Notes under the pieces: model-generated
The model's input: the letters and a program-made list of their open reading frames with translations, nothing else
What the model was told of the DNA's origin: nothing
Database searches by the model: none
Shown: piece after piece, positions 61,990 through 64,000 of the stretch
Position numbering within the stretch: position 1 is the stretch's first letter
Layout: every line of letters starts with the position of its first letter
Position numbers and translations under genes: made by a program
Origin: Gudongella sp.
GTDB lineage: Bacteria > Bacillota > Clostridia > Tissierellales > Tissierellaceae
Direction of reading: 5' to 3'
DNA: 64,000 bases
Assembly (NCBI GenBank): GCA_024649995.1
Contig: JANKMX010000001.1
Coordinates: 1 to 64,000, forward strand

Positions 61990-62688
61990 ATGCCAAAGAG
62001 AGGTAAGAATTATCAAGAGAGCATAAAACTTGTTGACAGAAGCAAGCTTTATGATACATTGGATGCTATTGAGCTGGTACAGCAGACTTCAAAAGCCAAG
62101 TTCGACGAAACAATTGAGCTTGCAGTAAGACTTGGAGTAGACCCAAGACATGCAGACCAGCAGGTAAGAGGCGCTGTTGTTTTGCCACATGGTACTGGTA
62201 AGACAAGCAGGGTTCTTGTAATAGCAAAAGGTGAAAAGGTTAAGGAAGCAGAGGATGCTGGAGCTGATTTCGTCGGTGGCGATGAAATGGTTGCAAGAAT
62301 CCAGAATGAAGGTTGGATGGATTTCGACGTTGTAGTTGCAACTCCAGACATGATGGGTGTTGTAGGTAGAATAGGTAGAATCCTTGGACCTAAGGGTCTT
62401 ATGCCTAACCCTAAATCAGGAACTGTTACTTTTGAGGTTGAAAAGGCAGTTAATGAGATCAAGGCAGGTAAGGTTGAGTACAGAGTTGACAAGGCTAGTA
62501 TCGTACACGTGCCAATAGGCAAGGTGTCATTTGGTACTGAGAAGCTTAGAGAAAACTTCATGGCAATCATGGATGCCCTTAACAAGGCAAGACCAGCCGC
62601 TGCAAAGGGTAGATACATGAGAACAGTAACAATCTCAAGCACAATGGGTCCTGGAATCAAATTAAATCCAGGAAAACTGACTGACTAG
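61990..62688 (+). CDS. rplA: 50S ribosomal protein L1
   Basis: 232 residues: [16 protein letters not shown] start, [27 protein letters not shown] (core [19 protein letters not shown]), and [22 protein letters not shown]1 stalk protein and known translational autoregulator of the L11-L1 operon. Start after AAGGAGG. Confidence 0.98.
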   Translation: MPKRGKNYQESIKLVDRSKLYDTLDAIELVQQTSKAKFDETIELAVRLGVDPRHADQQVRGAVVLPHGTGKTSRVLVIAKGEKVKEAEDAGADFVGGDEMVARIQNEGWMDFDVVVATPDMMGVVGRIGRILGPKGLMPNPKSGTVTFEVEKAVNEIKAGKVEYRVDKASIVHVPIGKVSFGTEKLRENFMAIMDALNKARPAAAKGRYMRTVTISSTMGPGIKLNPGKLTD

Positions 62689-62717
62689 TTGACAAGAGCA
62701 GTTGTTGCTGATATAAT
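62689..62717 (+). promoter_or_regulatory. Perfect consensus promoter for rplJL
   Basis: TTGACA, exactly 17 nt, TATAAT, beginning directly at the rplA stop codon. Expected start near 62724, just before the L10 leader. Confidence 0.9.
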
Positions 62718-62739
62718 CATCAATGTTAATTAAATAAAG

Positions 62740-62826
62740 AACCGCAGACAGTAGGAGCCCATAGGCTTAATACCCTACCGAGGTGAGAAATATCTAATCT
62801 GGAATTAGGGTCTCTGCGTGTCTGCG
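62740..62826 (+). promoter_or_regulatory. L10 ribosomal protein leader
   Basis: Outer stem CGCAGACA (62743-62750) / TGTCTGCG (62819-62826) encloses AGTAGGAGCCCA, CCCTACCGAGGTGAGAAA and an inner hairpin around CTAATCTGGAATTAG, the layout of the L10(L12)4-binding leader. Binding of the L10-L12 complex represses rplJL. Confidence 0.9.
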
Positions 62827-62869
62827 TATGAGACCTTTATTTTATACCCGTACAGGAGGTGAAGATAAT

Positions 62870-63397
62870 ATGAAGGAACATACCCTTCAAGCCAAATCAA
62901 AGATAGTTGAGGAGATTAAGGAAAAGATCGAATCATCACAATCAATGATTTTGGTTGACTACAGAGGACTTGACGTAGCGGAGTTGACCGAGCTTAGAAA
63001 GCAATACAGAGAGGCTGGAGTTGACTACAAGGTATATAAGAACACAATGATGAGATTTGCATTCAAGGACTTGGGCCTGGAAGAATTCAATGAATTCCTT
63101 AAAGGACCTTCAGCTGTGGCTTTCGGATTGGATGATCCAGTGGCTGCGGCAAAAGTTACATCAGAATTCGCCAAGAAAAACGACAAGCTTGAGATTAAAG
63201 CCGGAATCGTTGATGGAAAGATAATTGATGTCAACGGAGTCAAGAGTCTGGCAGACCTACCATCAAAAGAGGTACTTGTTGCACAGGTACTTGCTGGTAT
63301 GAACGCGCCAGTTCAAGGATTCGCAAACGTACTTCAAGGTACAGTAAGAAGTCTTGCTATAGTACTAAATGCTATAGCTGAAGAGAAGGCAGCATAA
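62870..63397 (+). CDS. rplJ: 50S ribosomal protein L10
   Basis: 175 residues: AKSKIVEEIKEKIESSQSMILVDYRGL (core SQSMILVDYRGL), VYKNTMMRFA, and a C-terminal L12-binding helix. The open frame extends to 62828 inside the leader; the ATG at 62870 after CAGGAGGTG is the real start (MKEHTLQAK). Confidence 0.97.
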   Translation: MKEHTLQAKSKIVEEIKEKIESSQSMILVDYRGLDVAELTELRKQYREAGVDYKVYKNTMMRFAFKDLGLEEFNEFLKGPSAVAFGLDDPVAAAKVTSEFAKKNDKLEIKAGIVDGKIIDVNGVKSLADLPSKEVLVAQVLAGMNAPVQGFANVLQGTVRSLAIVLNAIAEEKAA

Positions 63398-63430
63398 ATA
63401 AAATAAAAAAATTCGGAGGGATAAATAAAA

Positions 63431-63811
63431 ATGGCAAGTGAAAAAGTATTAAACCTAATTGAAGAAGTAAAAAGCTTAACAGTATTGGAGCTTTCAGAAG
63501 TAGTAAAGGCTCTAGAGGAAGAGTTCGGAGTAAGCGCAGCAGCTCCAATGGCAGTGGCAGCAGCTCCTGCAGCAGCAGCTGAAGCAGCAGCTGAAGAGCA
63601 GACTGAGTTCGATGTAATCCTTTCATCAGCTGGTGGAGAGAAAATCAAGGTTATCAAGGCTGTAAGAGAGATCACAGGTCTTGGACTTAAAGAAGCAAAA
63701 GAGCTTGTAGACAATGCACCAAAGCCAGTTAAGGAAGGCGCAAGCAAAGAAGAAGCTGAAGAGCTAAAAGCTAAGCTTGAAGAAGTAGGAGCATCTGTAG
63801 AAGTTAAGTAA
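63431..63811 (+). CDS. rplL: 50S ribosomal protein L7/L12
   Basis: 126 residues: N-terminal dimer domain [27 protein letters not shown], an Ala-rich hinge (about 37-58), and the globular C-terminal domain with [24 protein letters not shown] (core [16 protein letters not shown]). Stalk protein that recruits GTPase factors. Starts after GGAGGG. Confidence 0.98.
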   Translation: MASEKVLNLIEEVKSLTVLELSEVVKALEEEFGVSAAAPMAVAAAPAAAAEAAAEEQTEFDVILSSAGGEKIKVIKAVREITGLGLKEAKELVDNAPKPVKEGASKEEAEELKAKLEEVGASVEVK

Positions 63812-63822
63812 TTGAAGAATAG

Positions 63823-63856
63823 AAAGTGGCTTTCATCATGAAGGCCACTTTTTTTC
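63823..63856 (+). terminator. Hairpin terminator/attenuator after rplL
   Basis: Stem AAAGTGGCTTTC / GAAGGCCACTTT with one mismatch, followed by T7. Likely a partial terminator between rplL and the rpoB expected beyond the window. Confidence 0.85.
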
Positions 63857-63877
63857 ACTAAAAACGACTTAAAAAAT

Positions 63878-63909
63878 TTGACATGACTCCAGGTGTATGA
63901 TAGTATAAT
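63878..63909 (+). promoter_or_regulatory. Putative rpoB promoter
   Basis: TTGACA at 63878-63883, then TAGTATAAT at 63901-63909. The -10 is TAGTAT at 17-nt spacing or TATAAT at 20. The rest of the window (63910-64000) shows no gene start. Confidence 0.65.
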
Positions 63910-64000
63910 ATATTGCATAATAATGATTATAATGGGCGTACTATACTGACATTTAGAACCTGTTATTTTCAGTTGACCGATGAGTTGGTACCACCAAAAG

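Noticed and set aside
1-64000. CRISPR arrays, insertion sequences, prophage or attachment sites
   Set aside because: No regularly spaced repeats, transposase, integrase or terminal inverted repeats were seen anywhere in the window.

Overview
The window looks like a chromosome segment from an anaerobic, amino-acid-fermenting member of the Clostridia (Firmicutes). The evidence is strong AGGAGG ribosome binding sites, AT-rich coding, ferredoxin-linked 2-oxoacid oxidation, phosphotransbutyrylase/butyrate kinase, and the typical clostridial gene order ctsR-mcsA-mcsB-clpC-radA ... carD-yacL-ispDF-proS-gltX-cysS-mrnC-thyX-rlmB-yacP-sigH-tRNA-tuf-rpmG-secE-nusG-rplKAJL (rpoB would follow). I cannot name the species.

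Region 1 (1-16 kb, visibly AT-richer) is accessory metabolism. A compact bacterial microcompartment (BMC) operon (2482-6943) encodes two hexamer shell proteins, one pentamer protein, one tandem-domain trimer protein and only two enzymes: a class V PLP aminotransferase-fold enzyme and a hydantoinase/dihydropyrimidinase-fold amidohydrolase. Both enzymes carry N-terminal extensions that could target them to the shell. No aldehyde dehydrogenase, phosphotransacylase or alcohol dehydrogenase is present, so this is not a standard aldehyde metabolosome. A Crp/Fnr regulator and an NhaC-family transporter lie upstream on the other strand. The same perfect inverted repeat, TGTAA-N6-TTACA, lies in front of both the BMC operon and the transporter. 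In both cases it sits where a class II activator would bind. Next come buk-ptb, a second Crp/Fnr regulator, and a seven-gene operon for a four-subunit 2-oxoacid:ferredoxin oxidoreductase plus a TRAP transporter. Read together, these suggest uptake or production of a 2-oxoacid, oxidation to an acyl-CoA, and ATP formation through acyl phosphate.

Region 2 (16-32 kb) holds a DUF302 gene, a two-gene pair matching the two halves of plant Tm-1 proteins, an aldo/keto reductase with a ferredoxin-like tail, and class I fructose-bisphosphate aldolase. It also holds a two-component system: a histidine kinase with an extracellular amino-acid-binding-type domain and an NtrC-type regulator. A good sigma-54 promoter follows directly and drives gltS-ftcD-fchA-hutD (glutamate transport and formiminoglutamate/folate chemistry). 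A GyrI-like protein, an M20 amidohydrolase and an AbgT transporter come next.

Region 3 (31-41 kb) contains single housekeeping and stress genes: pterin dehydratase, GNAT, phosphatase, DUF2500, signal peptidase I, D-cysteine desulfhydrase, AI-2E exporter, YgbA-like NO-stress protein, DNA glycosylase, an EF-G paralogue, and a secreted transglutaminase-like protein behind a c-di-GMP-I riboswitch.

Region 4 (41-64 kb) is core: the CtsR-regulated clpC operon, radA, carD, the isoprenoid genes ispDF, a T-box-controlled proS, gltX, cysS, RNA enzymes, sigH, tRNA-Thr and tuf. The nusG/ribosomal-protein cluster follows, with recognisable leaders: twin 27-nt hairpins before rplK and rplA, and the L10 leader behind a consensus promoter. 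The window ends in the promoter region expected for rpoB. No insertion sequence, prophage, CRISPR array or rRNA was seen, and no gene-free stretch exceeds 300 bases.
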